Below are positions 10,064 through 17,460 of a DNA stretch of 47,530 bases, in pieces. The notes under the pieces are model-generated. The model searched no databases. It was not told the DNA's origin and worked only from the letters and a program-made list of their open reading frames with translations. Location of the stretch: positions 1 to 47,530 of the forward strand of contig PXUB01000034.1 in assembly GCA_003009755.1 (NCBI GenBank). The letters run 5' to 3'. The DNA is from Thermoplasmatales archaeon SW_10_69_26. Lineage in GTDB: Archaea; Thermoplasmatota; SW-10-69-26. Each line of letters opens with the position of its first letter. Position 1 is the first letter of the stretch. The position numbers and the translations under genes were made by a program.

Positions 10064-10120
10064 AGAGCGTGGAACAGGCACCGGCCTCCGTGATATAAGG
10101 CCGGTGCCATCGAGAGGCTC
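10040..10120. repeat. Direct repeat copy A: tRNA 5' end plus promoter
   Basis: 81 bp match 10160-10240 with two mismatches. The unit contains the first 24 nt of the tRNA (its 5' end at 10063), the leader and the TATA box. An inner 11-bp inverted repeat (10077-10087 with 10098-10108) flanks the TATA box. That inverted repeat also equals the tRNA's own anticodon-arm sequence AGGCCGGTGCC at 10029-10039. Confidence 0.9.
10091..10098 (-). promoter_or_regulatory. TATA box of tRNA-Arg
   Basis: Minus-strand TTATATCA lies 28-35 nt upstream of the mature tRNA 5' end. It sits in the loop of an 11-bp inverted repeat. Confidence 0.6.
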
Positions 10121-10157
10121 CCCGAGCCTCGAGAGAGGACGGATCTGCGATCCGTCC
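10114..10157. repeat. Two adjacent hairpins between the direct repeats
   Basis: GAGGCTC-CCC-GAGCCTC (10114-10130) and GGACGGATC-TGC-GATCCGTCC (10137-10157) are perfect hairpins. On the minus strand they directly follow the truncated tRNA copy and could terminate or stabilise its transcript. Confidence 0.6.
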
Positions 10158-10159
10158 GA

Positions 10160-10240
10160 ATATCCGGACTTGGCCACGGGCGCAGAGCGTGGAGCAGGCA
10201 CCGGCCTCCGTGGTATAAGGCCGGTGCCATCGAGAGGCTC
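10160..10240. repeat. Direct repeat copy B: truncated tRNA 5' part plus promoter
   Basis: 81-bp near-identical copy of 10040-10120, offset by 120 bp. It retains a TATA-like TTATACCA and, at 10161-10183 on the minus strand, the first 23 nt of the tRNA. The tRNA sequence then stops and is replaced by two hairpins. If transcribed, it would give a tRNA 5' fragment rather than a tRNA. Confidence 0.88.
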
Positions 10241-10560
10241 TGTGATCGAGGCCCAAGCGAGGAATCCGCCGTGACGGATCGCGTTCGACGACCTATGCGC
10301 CGCTGCCGGGCCGTCGAGAGGGGCTGGGAGCGAGGGCGCTCGTCGGCACCCGCGCCCCAGCGAGGAACGTGACGGTCCGGGGTCCACGCTGTACCGCGGC
10401 CTCCCGCCCCGCCAAAAGTGGATGCTCGGACCTGTTGATACCTCTTGTTGTGGGCTTTTGACCTCGCAGTTGTGGAGGTTTCATTCCTGGCCGGCTCGCC
10501 GCCGCGGTCGGCTGTGTGGGCATCCCAAGGGTTTCCATCCGGGTCCCGTTTCCGCCTACG
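10241..10560. other. Intergenic region upstream of zinc-ribbon gene
   Basis: I see no gene here. The frames crossing it are Arg- and Ser-rich shadows or read through the tRNA repeats. Confidence 0.4.
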
Positions 10561-10581
10561 ACGCTGGCTGAGGTGACCGTA

Positions 10582-10773
10582 ATGGCTCACACCTACACTT
10601 GCGACTACTGCGGCGAGGAGATCGATCGCGGAGACGATTCAGCCAACCTGCAGCTCCAGACGGTCGAGCAGGAGCCGACGTGGGAACGGCACTTCTGCTG
10701 CACCTCGCACCTCATCAACTGGATCAACGAGGATCCGACCGAGCTCGAACCCCACCTGGCCTTCGGCGACTAA
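10582..10773 (+). CDS. Small zinc-ribbon-like protein
   Basis: A 63-residue cytoplasmic protein with paired cysteines: CDYCGEEI near the N-terminus, then HFCCTSHLINWI. This forms a treble-clef or zinc-ribbon-like metal site followed by a helix, as in many small archaeal zinc proteins. The ATG at 10582 has a strong Shine-Dalgarno GAGGTGA five bases upstream. Partner and role are unknown. It converges on the Cys-rich microprotein gene, and the two stop codons overlap. Confidence 0.75.
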   Translation: MAHTYTCDYCGEEIDRGDDSANLQLQTVEQEPTWERHFCCTSHLINWINEDPTELEPHLAFGD

Positions 10774-10877
10774 GCCCCAGGCGGATCCGAACAACAGCAC
10801 GCCTCGGGCTCCGGGCACGTCTCGACGCGGACACCATCCTCCACGACGCACTCGCAATCCGCACATCCCGTGCGCAC
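10770..10877 (-). CDS. 35-residue cysteine-rich microprotein (metallothionein-like)
   Basis: A short frame missed by length cut-offs. It begins with GTG at 10877 and encodes 35 residues, seven of them cysteine: C5, C8 and C10 in CADCEC, C21 in ETCPE, and C27-C29 in ACCCS. A perfect Shine-Dalgarno AGGTGA precedes it by six bases and overlaps the stop region of the upstream CRM gene, whose TAG lies 10 nt before the GTG. This is strong sign of a translated operon gene. The C-x2-C-x-C start and C-C-C end suggest a metal-binding peptide of metallothionein type, or a very small zinc finger. No homology is claimed. Confidence 0.62.
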   Translation of the reverse strand: MRTGCADCECVVEDGVRVETCPEPEACCCSDPPGA

Positions 10878-10887
10878 GTGAGATCAC

Positions 10888-11160
10888 CTATCCGCGGTAG
10901 AGGACGACGGTGTTGCCACGCACCTCGATCAGGTGCGCCTCCGTGCGCTCGGCGAGGTCCTCCCCGGCCTCCTCGGTGCCGGTCTCGGCTGCCGCCGATC
11001 GCAGCACCCGGACCTTGACGAGGTCGTCGCTGGCCAGCTGGCGGTCGACCTCCTCGACGAAGCCCTCCGAGAGGCCGGCTTTGCCGACCTGCAGCTCGGC
11101 CGACAGCTGCTGAGCTTCGCCGCGAAGCTCCTGGACCCGGTCCGTGGGCAGCTCGTCCAT
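10888..11160 (-). CDS. YhbY/CRM-domain RNA-binding protein
   Basis: A 90-residue protein that is essentially one CRM domain, a fold that binds RNA and in bacteria (YhbY) associates with the large ribosomal precursor. Family features are LRGEAQQLSAELQVGKAGLS with the conserved G-K-x-G-L, LVKVRVLRSA in the middle, and ERTEAHLIEVRGNTVVLYRG at the end. I chose the ATG at 11160; the preceding GTG (11163) is also possible. It probably leads an operon with the Cys-rich microprotein. Likely role: ribosome or tRNA/rRNA maturation, inferred from family. Confidence 0.85.
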   Translation of the reverse strand: MDELPTDRVQELRGEAQQLSAELQVGKAGLSEGFVEEVDRQLASDDLVKVRVLRSAAAETGTEEAGEDLAERTEAHLIEVRGNTVVLYRG

Positions 11161-11232
11161 CACGCCTCGCCAGCAGCCGCTCCCATGTGAACGTTCCCCC
11201 CTCGGCCCCGGTCACCACCGCTTGCGGACAAC

Positions 11233-11240
11233 GCTGAAAC
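11233..11240 (+). promoter_or_regulatory. TATA-like element of PLD-like gene
   Basis: GCTGAAAC is centred 27 nt upstream of the GTG at 11264, supporting a leaderless transcript and this start. Confidence 0.5.
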
Positions 11241-11263
11241 CCTCGCCGACGACCGTCGTCGAC

Positions 11264-13167
11264 GTGCGCCGGCTGCTGCTTTTGGCTCTGTGCCTGACGC
11301 CGACCGCCAGCGGCCTCACCGTGGACCTGGCCGCCCCGAACGCGGCCCCGATCGAGTCGACGCCCTTCGCCGTCGACGTCGCGATCGAGGACGCCGGCGA
11401 ACCCGTCGAGATCAAGGCCTGGCTCGGCTCCGAGGATGCCCAAGCCTCCCGGACCTGGAACGGCACCAGCTTCCAGCGATCGGACTTCTACGCCCGCACC
11501 GTCGACCCCGAGGCCGGCAGCTGGCAGGGCCGGCTGTGGCTGCAAGCCAACCCCGACTCCAGCAACGCGGACGCGCTGGCGGCCGACGAGCTGACCGTCG
11601 GCGTGCGAGCCCGGACGAGCACCGACACCGCCGATGCCCTCGCCGACGTCCCCGGCCCCTGGCCGTGCCCGACCCCGAGCCCAGCCTCGACGTCTGCGGC
11701 CCCGAAGGGTGCTCGCCCGGCCTCGGCTGGAACCTGTCCCGTGCCAGCGAGACCGACGTCGAGCTCACCCAGCGACCGTCGAGCGATCGCGGCGGCGTGA
11801 TCGTGGCTGGCGACCGCGTCTGCCTGCTCCCACCGAGCCCCGAGGAGGGTCCCTGGCGGCTCGCGGTGGACCAGCTGGCCTCAACCGGTGCCTGCCGGCC
11901 CGCCGACCCCGGGTCCGCCGTGGCCGAGCTGTTCCACCTGGGGGAGGCGCTCGACAGGGCGCCCGAACGCCCGGGCCGGGGGGAGGTCGTCCGCGACCCC
12001 GTTGCGGGAGGATGGGCCCCATGGCGCCTGCCTCCCGGTGTGGACGCGCAGCCGGTCACGGCTCGGCGCGTCGAGGGCCACGTGAGCGTGTTCGGTACCC
12101 GGGAAGCCGGCTTGGTCACGCTCGCGGACGTGCTGGCCGAAGCCCAGCACCGCGTCACCGCGTCCACCTACCTGTTGACGAGCCCGGCCGTCGGGGACCT
12201 GCTCGCCCAGACGGCCCAGCGCGGCGTCGACGTGCACCTGTACCTCGAACCCGACCCGGTCGGCGGCCAACCCGCGGCCACGCCCCGCCTGATCGACCGT
12301 CTGGAACGGGCCGGCGTCCACGTGCACGAGGCCGAGGGGCCGACCGACGGGGGCCTCCAGCACGCCAAGATCGTCGTCGTCGACTCCGGGCTGGCGCTCG
12401 TCCTCACCGAGAACATGACCGAGCACGGCCTCCCCCGCGATGGCGAGGGCAACCGCGGCGTCGGGATCGGGCTCGCCAACGCTAGCCTGGCGGCCCGCCT
12501 GGAGGCGATCTTCCGTTCGCCGGGCGAAGGCCGGGAGATCCGACCCGACGGTTGGCGAGCGATCCAGGCGCCGGTCGCCGTCGTCACCGCGCCCGAGAAC
12601 GCCTGGCGGGCCTCCGGCGTGCCGGCCTGGATCGAGGACGCCGAGGGGTCGCTCGTGGGCGCGGTCCTGCGGGCCAACCCGCGCTGGGGACCGCGCTCGA
12701 ACGCCTGGCTGGACGCGATGGTCGACCACAGCCGCGGATCGTCGGTCGAGGTGACGCTCAGCGGCGTCCCCGAGGGCGCCGCCCGGTCGAACCGGGAGGC
12801 GATCGCCTACCTGGAAGCTCACCCGGACGCCAGCGACCTCGACGCTCGACTGTCCGATCCCCGCCAGGGGACCCTGCACGCGAAAGCGATCGCTACGCCC
12901 TCGGCCGCGCTCGTGGGATCGACGAACTGGGGGCTGGGCGGGGTGTTGCTCAACCGCGAGGTCAACCTGCTCGTCCACGACGGTCGCGTCGCCGAGGAGG
13001 TCCGCGAGGTCCTGCAGGGCCCCGAGCCCGGCGCCGGCCTCGGACCGGTCGGGCCCGCGCGGGAGGCGGTGCCCGCGCCCGGGATCCTCGGGGCCGCCCT
13101 CGCGGCGATCGTCGGCCTCAGCTGCCGCTTGACGCGATCGGGACCAGGCCGTGGACGTCGAAGGTGA
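11264..13167 (+). CDS. Secreted phospholipase D-like protein, apparent frameshift
   Basis: Two frames together encode one protein of about 630 residues. The first (from GTG 11264) has a signal peptide (RRLLLLALCLTPTASG) and a beta-rich domain. Near 11650-11662, in CCCCGGCCCCTGG, coding sense moves back one base and continues as PDPEPSLDVCGPEGCSPG to 13167. The PLD superfamily HKD motif HAKIVVVD begins at 12361 and is intact. The second, HAKAIATP (from 12877), lacks the Asp but keeps GSTNWG. The C-terminus (PAPGILGAALAAIVGLS, then basic residues) looks like a membrane anchor. The shift may be a C-run assembly error, a real mutation or recoding. Substrate could be lipid or nucleic acid. The last 50 bp overlap the convergent lipoprotein gene. 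Confidence 0.78.
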
Positions 13168-13633
13168 CGGTGCCGTTGCCGCGGGCGTCCATGCCGACCT
13201 GCCACTCGCCGGCCGTCGGGGTCGGGAAATCGAACCCGGCCTCGGCCGGTTGCGAGCGGGTGAGGTTGCGCTCCTCGCCGTCGGCGGTCACGACGTAGGT
13301 GCGGACCTCGCCCTCGGGGCTGTCCTCCGGCACCACGCCGCCGGGGTCGGGGTTGGAGAACTCGATCGAGAACGTGACCGTCACCTGGCGGGTGTCCGGC
13401 GGCACGCGGAAGCTCTGGTTCCACTGGGAGGCGACGTCGGACTCGTCCTCGACGGTGCGGTTCGGGTCCGCGACCCCGGCCGGCGTGAACGGGACGCGTT
13501 CGAGCAACAGCGTGCGGTCCTCGAACTCGTCCTGGGCCTCCAGGTCGTTGCGGAGCTGGTCGACGACGCTGCCGTCCAGGCAGCCGGTCAGGGCCGAGGC
13601 CAGAACCATCACGGCGACGAGCCGGACCCGCAT
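13118..13633 (-). CDS. Predicted lipoprotein, function unknown
   Basis: A 171-residue exported protein. Its N-terminus MRVRLVAVMVLASALTGC has a lipobox (LTGC) with Cys18 as the lipidation site. The mature part is acidic and beta-rich, with VTVTFSIEFSNPDPGG and a C-terminal FDVHGLVPIASS. It resembles archaeal surface lipoproteins with an Ig-like fold, but no family is named. The ATG at 13633 lies about 29 nt downstream of a TATA-like CCTTTTTTAG. The gene's end overlaps the PLD-like gene on the other strand by 50 bp. Confidence 0.78.
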   Translation of the reverse strand: MRVRLVAVMVLASALTGCLDGSVVDQLRNDLEAQDEFEDRTLLLERVPFTPAGVADPNRTVEDESDVASQWNQSFRVPPDTRQVTVTFSIEFSNPDPGGVVPEDSPEGEVRTYVVTADGEERNLTRSQPAEAGFDFPTPTAGEWQVGMDARGNGTVTFDVHGLVPIASSGS

Positions 13634-13657
13634 ATAGCATTGAATGGCCAGCTCATC

Positions 13658-13667
13658 CTAAAAAAGG
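13658..13667 (-). promoter_or_regulatory. TATA box of lipoprotein gene
   Basis: Minus-strand CCTTTTTTAG lies about 29 nt upstream of the ATG at 13633. Confidence 0.6.
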
Positions 13668-13775
13668 CCGTCGGAGAGGACGAGCGAGACTGCCGGCGAT
13701 GCTTGGGTTCGGCTCTCGCCGCCCTCAGGCGGTGAAAGCGCGGAGCCGAGACGACGGAAGGCCCACAGGCCTTTC

Positions 13776-14195
13776 GAGGTCGACGGCGACAACGCTTGCA
13801 ACAGGCGCACTTGTGGACCTTGCGTCGTCACCGGCCTGCGGGCGGCCTCGCCGTGAGGGGGGTCACGGAGACCGCTCTCCCTCGATTTGGTGAACATTTC
13901 CTGGCCAACCGCTCGTAGGGGGAGACCGTGGGACCGGAAATGTTCTGGTGCGCCGGTCTAAGGTGGGCCATCTTGCTGTACGAATCGGAGATGCGCAGCC
14001 GAGATCGGTCCGGACGGCGGACCGATGCTCGGCCGTTGTCGGCCCCCGTGAGATCTCACGAGAGGGTTGCCGTCCTCGGGCTCGGCGACCGTGCCACGCT
14101 CCCTCGCACGAGCCTTCCGGGCTCGTAGGTTCGGGAGACCGTACCTGGTCTCCCGAGACCCGCGAGAGCCTAAGCAAAACAAGACCGGCAGTCTA
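13776..14195. repeat. Intergenic hairpin repeat, copy 2
   Basis: The left end (13776-13799) and right core (14104-14195) match copy 1 at 1-24 and 172-265; the interior is unrelated and longer. The core repeats both hairpins, including the 10-bp stem 14131-14140/14147-14156, and the AGCAAAACA...CCGGCAGTCTA tail. An extra inverted repeat in the interior pairs GAACATTTCC (13892-13901) with GGAAATGTTC (13936-13945). The last bases of the repeat form the TAG stop of ABCE1, so the element abuts the 3' end of a minus-strand gene, as copy 1 nearly does. No gene is supported in 13634-14192. Confidence 0.75.
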
Positions 14196-15992
14196 GGAGA
14201 CGAGCTCGGGGTCGTAGTAGTACTCGCCCTCGCGCTTTTGCTCCTTGTCCTTCCGGGAGCCGGGCTTGTTGATGCGCGGGCGCTTGGTGTCGCGGTCCCG
14301 GCGGAAGGTGACGTCGACGTTCGCGAGGAACCGGTTCATGCCATCGCGCATGTCCATGGGGCCATGCGAGGTCCCCTCGACGCCGGGCTCGCCCTCGAAG
14401 ACCATCAGGCTGTCGGCGATCAGGTCGATGAGGTAGACGTCGTGGTCGACGACGAGCGCGCTCGTCGACCGCTGCTCCATGACCCGGCGCAGGGCCTTGG
14501 CGACGAGCATGCGCTGGTTGACGTCGAGGAAGGCGCTGGGCTCGTCGAGCAGGTACAGGTCGGCGTCCCGGCCCAGGCACAGGGCGCACGCGACGCGCTG
14601 CAGTTCGCCGCCGGAGAGGTCGTTGACGTCGGTGCTCAGCAGGTCGTCCAGCCCGAGCGGGCGGCCGACCTCGTGCTGGAAGAACGGGTCGTCCCAGGCG
14701 TCGGCCATCGTCGAGTAGAACATCGACTCGACGGTGCCGTCGAACTCCGCCTTCAGGTACTGCGGCTTGTAGCTGACCTGCACGTCGAGGTCCAGCGTGC
14801 CCTCGGTGGGGTCCTCGCCGCCGGCGAGCAGCTTGACGAGCGTCGTCTTCCCGATCCCGTTCGGACCGAGCACGCCGACGACCTCGCCCTCGTGCAGGGT
14901 CCCGCCGTCGGTGTGGAACCGGAACCCGTCGTCACCGTACTGCTTGGCGATCTCGCCGTAGGTGACGAGCTCGCCGCGCTCGAACCGCTTCCGCGGCGGG
15001 TGCGCGGTGAACTCGATCTCCTCCTCGCGGATTCGCACGTTCTCCTCCGGCAGGAACCCGTCGAGGTAGGCGTTGATCGACCCGCGCGTGCTGCGAGGCA
15101 GGCCCATGATGCCGTAGGCGGCCTGCTCGCCGTACAGGACGTGCACGACGTCGCTGACCAGGTCGAGGATCGCCAGGTCGTGCTCGACGACGAGCACCCG
15201 GCGGTCGGCCTCGTCCACGAGCTCGCGGATGAGACGCGCCGTCGTCGTGCGCTGCTCGACGTCGAGGTAGCTGGACGGCTCGTCGAACATGTACACGTCG
15301 GCGTCCTTGAGCGCGGTCGCGGCGATCGCGACGCGCTGCAGCTCGCCGCCGCTGAGGTTGCCCAGCTCGCTGTCCAGCGTGTGCTGGATCTGAAGCTGGT
15401 CGACCAGCTCGTCGAGCTTGCCCCGCTCGTCGACGCTGGCCAGCAGATCGCTGACGTTGCCGTCGACGACCTTCGGCATCTGGTCGACGTACTGCGGCTT
15501 CGTGGCGACCTCGATCTCGCCCTCGGCCACCTGAGCCAGGTAGTCGTGCAGCTCGGTGCCCGCGTACTCGTCCAGCACGTCCTCCCAGGAGGCCTCGGAG
15601 GCCCACTCCCCCAGGTTCGGGGTGCTTCGACCGTTGAGGAAGGACAGCGCGGTCGACTTGCCGATGCCGTTGGGGCCCAGCAGGCCGACGACCTGGCCCT
15701 GCTTGGGGACGGGCAGTCGGAACAGGCGGAAGGCGTTCTCGTCGTACTGGTGGACGAGATCCTCCTCAAGCTCGTCGGGCAGGTTGATGATGTCGATCGC
15801 GTCGAACGGGCACTTGTTGACGCAGATCCCGCACCCGATGCACAGCTCCTCGCTGATCACGGGCTGGTCGCCCGGTTCGTCGTGGTAGATCGTCTCCGGG
15901 ACGCCGGCCCGCACCTTGGGACAGTAGTTGATGCACTCGTAGTTGCACTTCTTCGGTTGGCATTTGTCCCGGTCGAGGACGGCGACGCGCAC
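14193..15992 (-). CDS. rli1: ABCE1/Rli1 ribosome-recycling ATPase
   Basis: Cytoplasmic twin-ATPase that splits post-termination ribosomes in archaea and eukaryotes. All 599 residues fit the family. The N-terminal iron-sulfur domain has eight Cys: C11, C16, C20, C24 and C51, C54, C57, C61 (CIGCGICVNKCPF). Both ATPase domains are intact: GPNGIGKST, LSGGELQRVAIA and VYMFDEPSSYLD, then GPNGIGKTT, LSGGELQRVACA and LYLLDEPSAFLD. The start is a GTG at 15992 that begins exactly at the family N-terminus (MRVAVLDRDKC), with a TTAAAAG box about 29 nt upstream (leaderless). The stop TAG lies inside the intergenic repeat. Confidence 0.98.
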   Translation of the reverse strand: MRVAVLDRDKCQPKKCNYECINYCPKVRAGVPETIYHDEPGDQPVISEELCIGCGICVNKCPFDAIDIINLPDELEEDLVHQYDENAFRLFRLPVPKQGQVVGLLGPNGIGKSTALSFLNGRSTPNLGEWASEASWEDVLDEYAGTELHDYLAQVAEGEIEVATKPQYVDQMPKVVDGNVSDLLASVDERGKLDELVDQLQIQHTLDSELGNLSGGELQRVAIAATALKDADVYMFDEPSSYLDVEQRTTTARLIRELVDEADRRVLVVEHDLAILDLVSDVVHVLYGEQAAYGIMGLPRSTRGSINAYLDGFLPEENVRIREEEIEFTAHPPRKRFERGELVTYGEIAKQYGDDGFRFHTDGGTLHEGEVVGVLGPNGIGKTTLVKLLAGGEDPTEGTLDLDVQVSYKPQYLKAEFDGTVESMFYSTMADAWDDPFFQHEVGRPLGLDDLLSTDVNDLSGGELQRVACALCLGRDADLYLLDEPSAFLDVNQRMLVAKALRRVMEQRSTSALVVDHDVYLIDLIADSLMVFEGEPGVEGTSHGPMDMRDGMNRFLANVDVTFRRDRDTKRPRINKPGSRKDKEQKREGEYYYDPELVS

Positions 15993-16017
15993 GACGGCGG
16001 CAGGTAGCCTCGGCCCC

Positions 16018-16025
16018 CTTTTAAG
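16018..16025 (-). promoter_or_regulatory. TATA box of ABCE1
   Basis: Minus-strand CTTAAAAG is centred about 29 nt upstream of the GTG at 15992. The element is nearly symmetric and could also fire to the right. Confidence 0.65.
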
Positions 16026-16134
16026 CCTTGGTCACGGTGGGCCAACGGCCCCATCCCCCGACGGGGACCAAGAGTGGAAGAGGCGACGTGCGCTCCCCGG
16101 CCGACCATCCCCCTCCCGCCGCCGAGCATCCCCC

Positions 16135-17436
16135 GTGCACAGGCGGACCCTCCTCGTGCTCGCCGTGCTCGCCCTGACCGTGGCTCCCGTCGTCGGCAGC
16201 CTCGTCGAGTTCTTCGACACAGACCGGTGGGGCCGGGAGGTCGAGCTGGCCGGCGGTGCCGAGGTCGAGGGCGATCCCACGAGGGACGACCGGATGCAGG
16301 CGCGGATCGAGGCCGAGGATCGACAGGCCGAGGTCACCGTGGACCGAACCCTCGCCGGCCTCGTCGACGAGTCGCCCCGAAGCCAGGCGATCCGGGAGGC
16401 CTCCCCAACCGGCCCGGCCCAGGCGCAGCTGCGGCTGGCCGCCGGGCCTGTCGAGCGGGCCGAGGCCGGTGACGTCTCCCCCGCCTTCGCTCTGCAGGCC
16501 CGCGTGAGCGTCGACGGAGACGAGGGGTTCGAGACCGCCTGGCTTCGCCTCGACGGGGACCGTTGGACCGAGCTCGAGCCGGCGGGCTGGGCCGGCGACC
16601 GGCGGGTCCTCCTCGGCGAGGTGGCTGCTCGCACGCTGCCAGCCGGCGAGACCACGCACGTGGACGTCGTGTTCGAGCGCGAGCCCGCGCCTGGTGCCCG
16701 TCACGTCGTGCAGGGGCCCGGCTTCGACGTGTTCGCCGACGCCGAGGGCCCGCCCGAGCCCACGCTCGCTATCGACGAGGGGACGATCCGGGTCGGCTCC
16801 GGTGCCGAGGAGGTGCACGCCCAAGCGCGGACCCCCGGCGAGGATTGGCGTCCCGTGCCCGTGCGGGAGGGATCGATCGATCCCGCCGGCGAGGGCCCGC
16901 TCGAGGTGCGGGCGCGCGGCGTCGACGCCGTGGGGAACACCGGCCCCTGGAGCCCGACCCACCGCGTCGAGACCGTCACCGAGCCCGACCCCGCGCCGAC
17001 GGTGGCCTTCCAGCTGAGGGCGCCCGACGAGGGCCAGACGATCGAGGGCGTCGCCGCCGTCGACTGGCGCCCCGCCGACCGGGCCCAGGTCGTCGCCGTC
17101 GAGGCTCACTCGGCCGAGCACGGCAACAGCACGATCTCCGAGGGCGCCAGCCAGCCGCCGGTCCGCTGGCGGACCGGCTTCGTGCCGGACGGCAAGTGGA
17201 CGCTGCACGTGCGAGCCCAGACGCCGCAGGGGCTCGTGTCCGAGCTGGTGACGGTGACCGTGGACAACCTCGAGCACGGGCCGGCCGGCGACGGGGCCGA
17301 CGACGACGGCCCGGCCCCCTCACGCGATCCGGTGCAACGCACGCGATCGCCGCTGTCGGCCGCGCTGGCCTCCGGCGCGGGAGCGCTCGCGCTGGTCGCG
17401 CTCGTCGGGCGGGCCTGGAAGCGAAGACCCAAGTAA
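16135..17436 (+). CDS. Secreted Ig-like surface protein, C-terminally anchored
   Basis: A 433-residue protein. The GTG at 16135 opens a signal peptide (HRRTLLVLAVLALTVAPVVG); the longer frame would overlap the ABCE1 start and is rejected. The ectodomain is acidic and beta-rich, with Ig or fibronectin-like segments: RARGVDAVGNTGPWSP, and PTVAFQLRAPDEGQTIEG leading to GKWTLHVRAQTPQGL. A disordered acidic linker (GADDDGPAPS) precedes a transmembrane helix (AALASGAGALALVALVG) and a basic tail WKRRPK. No enzyme motif is seen. The presenilin homologue starts 24 nt downstream, so co-transcription is likely. Confidence 0.8.
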   Translation: MHRRTLLVLAVLALTVAPVVGSLVEFFDTDRWGREVELAGGAEVEGDPTRDDRMQARIEAEDRQAEVTVDRTLAGLVDESPRSQAIREASPTGPAQAQLRLAAGPVERAEAGDVSPAFALQARVSVDGDEGFETAWLRLDGDRWTELEPAGWAGDRRVLLGEVAARTLPAGETTHVDVVFEREPAPGARHVVQGPGFDVFADAEGPPEPTLAIDEGTIRVGSGAEEVHAQARTPGEDWRPVPVREGSIDPAGEGPLEVRARGVDAVGNTGPWSPTHRVETVTEPDPAPTVAFQLRAPDEGQTIEGVAAVDWRPADRAQVVAVEAHSAEHGNSTISEGASQPPVRWRTGFVPDGKWTLHVRAQTPQGLVSELVTVTVDNLEHGPAGDGADDDGPAPSRDPVQRTRSPLSAALASGAGALALVALVGRAWKRRPK

Positions 17437-17460
17437 GCCCTTCGTCGTGGGTCGGCGTTC

